A stretch of DNA of 64,000 nt from Betaproteobacteria bacterium (GTDB lineage Bacteria > Pseudomonadota > Gammaproteobacteria > Burkholderiales > Casimicrobiaceae), in the NCBI GenBank assembly GCA_027492485.1, contig JAPUER010000016.1, forward strand, positions 201,388 through 265,387. The letters are read 5' to 3'. This document shows, piece after piece, positions 63,263 through 64,000 of this stretch. Made by a program: the position numbers and the translations under genes. How positions within the stretch are numbered: the first letter of the stretch is position 1; each line of letters opens with the position of its first letter. Below the pieces are notes generated by a model. The model saw nothing but the letters and a program-made list of their open reading frames with translations, had not been told where the DNA came from and made no database searches.

Positions 63263-64000
63263 ATGCAGTTCCCTCAGCTTGCGGTCGAACCTGCAGGTTC
63301 GACTGCGGCCGATGGCGTTGCCGTAGCCTTGATGGCTGTTCCCGGAGACGCGCGCATAACCGCCGTGCCGATCCCGTCCCAAGTCATTCCTACAGAATCG
63401 GTCTATCCCTTCGCCTTTACCGGTGGTGGCGCGGAATACTTCCGCGTATGGGTGGTCAATACCTTTCTGGTGATCGCCACGCTTGGCCTCTACTCGCCGT
63501 GGGCAAAGATTCGCAAGCGCCAGTTTTTCCTGCGGCACACATGGGTCGCTGGCGCGAATTTTGACTTCCACGCTGAACCCTGGCCCATTCTCCGTGGTCG
63601 ACTGATTGCCGGAGGATTGTTCGTCGTCTACTGGTTTCTGGGTAACGTCAACCCGCAGCACGCTGCGTGGCTCGGCCTTGTACTGGCGGTGGCGACGCCT
63701 TGGCTGGTGGCAACTTCGCTGCGCTTCAACCTCGCCAACACAAGTTATCGCAATCTGCGATTCCGGTTCCGCGGCGGGCTGCGCGATAGCTTGAACGTAT
63801 TCTGGCCGTTCGTTGCGTTCGCAGTGTTGACCCTGATCTTCCCTCTTGAATTCGATGGCATGTCGTGGGGCCGCGAGCAGTGGAATGGGCTCATTCCGAC
63901 GCTTGTGCTTGCGCTCCTTTATCCCTGGTTCATCGCGGCGTACCGTCTGATGCTCCTTGGCCGATCCTGCTACGGCAACGCGAACTTGTCTACCCGTGCG
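63263..64000 (+). CDS. DUF898 (YjgN-type) membrane protein, partial
   Basis: 246 codons from ATG 63263 to the window edge, still open. YPFAFTGGGAEYFRVWVVNTFLVIATLGLYSPWAKIRKRQFF is the repeat signature of DUF898, followed by a second half with ANTSYRNLRFRFRGGL and several spans. Function unknown. The C-terminal end lies outside the window. No stop is seen. Confidence 0.85.
   Translation, partial: MQFPQLAVEPAGSTAADGVAVALMAVPGDARITAVPIPSQVIPTESVYPFAFTGGGAEYFRVWVVNTFLVIATLGLYSPWAKIRKRQFFLRHTWVAGANFDFHAEPWPILRGRLIAGGLFVVYWFLGNVNPQHAAWLGLVLAVATPWLVATSLRFNLANTSYRNLRFRFRGGLRDSLNVFWPFVAFAVLTLIFPLEFDGMSWGREQWNGLIPTLVLALLYPWFIAAYRLMLLGRSCYGNANLSTRA

Overview
The window is a GC-rich bacterial chromosome segment, most likely from a betaproteobacterium. 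Pointers are the EarP/EF-P(Arg32) pair, the fabG-acpP-fabF cluster, lysC next to tRNA-Ser, pssA followed by long-form leuA, the yciB-bolA-ppiC cluster, PhaM/PhaC/PhaB, and the pilS-pilR-ampD order. The genus cannot be named from this sequence. Most of the window is housekeeping DNA with one clear integrated element.

Layout. 1-8.3 kb: the 3' end of purL, an MFS transporter, pncB, then two large secreted proteins (a CAP-domain protein and a subtilisin) that end in the same calcium-loop (dockerin-like) module, and a LysE exporter. 8.8-12.5 kb: a membrane Ser/Thr kinase with a TPR region, followed by an ECF sigma factor of the kinase-associated type. 12.5-16.5 kb: fabG, acpP, fabF, lysC and tRNA-Ser(GCU).

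16.5-23.8 kb: a compact integrative element of about 7.3 kb sits in the 3' end of the tRNA-Ser gene. It is bounded by an 18-bp att repeat and carries a P4-type integrase, a HigBA-like toxin-antitoxin pair, an AlpA-like regulator, a TOPRIM primase-like protein, a DUF3987 protein and several unknown small genes. It has no capsid, tail or terminase gene. A triplicated C-run motif near its left end and a 25-bp repeat near both ends are unexplained, and they suggest a phage-satellite-like element.

24-33.8 kb: an orphan peptide-binding protein, the pntAA-pntAB-pntB transhydrogenase, an EamA permease, a CDF metal exporter, a histone-deacetylase-like hydrolase, efp and earP. The earP gene carries an in-frame inverted-repeat insertion. 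33.9-39.6 kb: tal and zwf diverge around a HexR-like operator, with a HexR/RpiR regulator gene after zwf, then pssA and a DUF2279 protein. 39.7-45.3 kb: leuA behind a probable leucine-rich leader peptide, a GNAT acetyltransferase, a decayed cupin gene, a family 9 glycosyltransferase and a malate/lactate dehydrogenase-family enzyme.

45.4-48.5 kb: a nitric-oxide/microaerobic cluster (ccoG, DUF2249, hemerythrin, nsrR). 48.5-53.4 kb: an exported FAH-family protein, tctA-tctB, ppiC, bolA and yciB. 53.4-54.4 kb: ohrR-ohr behind a near-perfect promoter with a palindromic operator. 54.4-58.3 kb: ampD, pilR, pilS and a small membrane protein. 58.3-64 kb: PHA granule genes (phaM, phaC, phaB), a ZIP transporter, and a DUF898 protein cut by the window edge. 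Five palindromic repeat elements of several kinds are scattered between genes, one of them inside earP.
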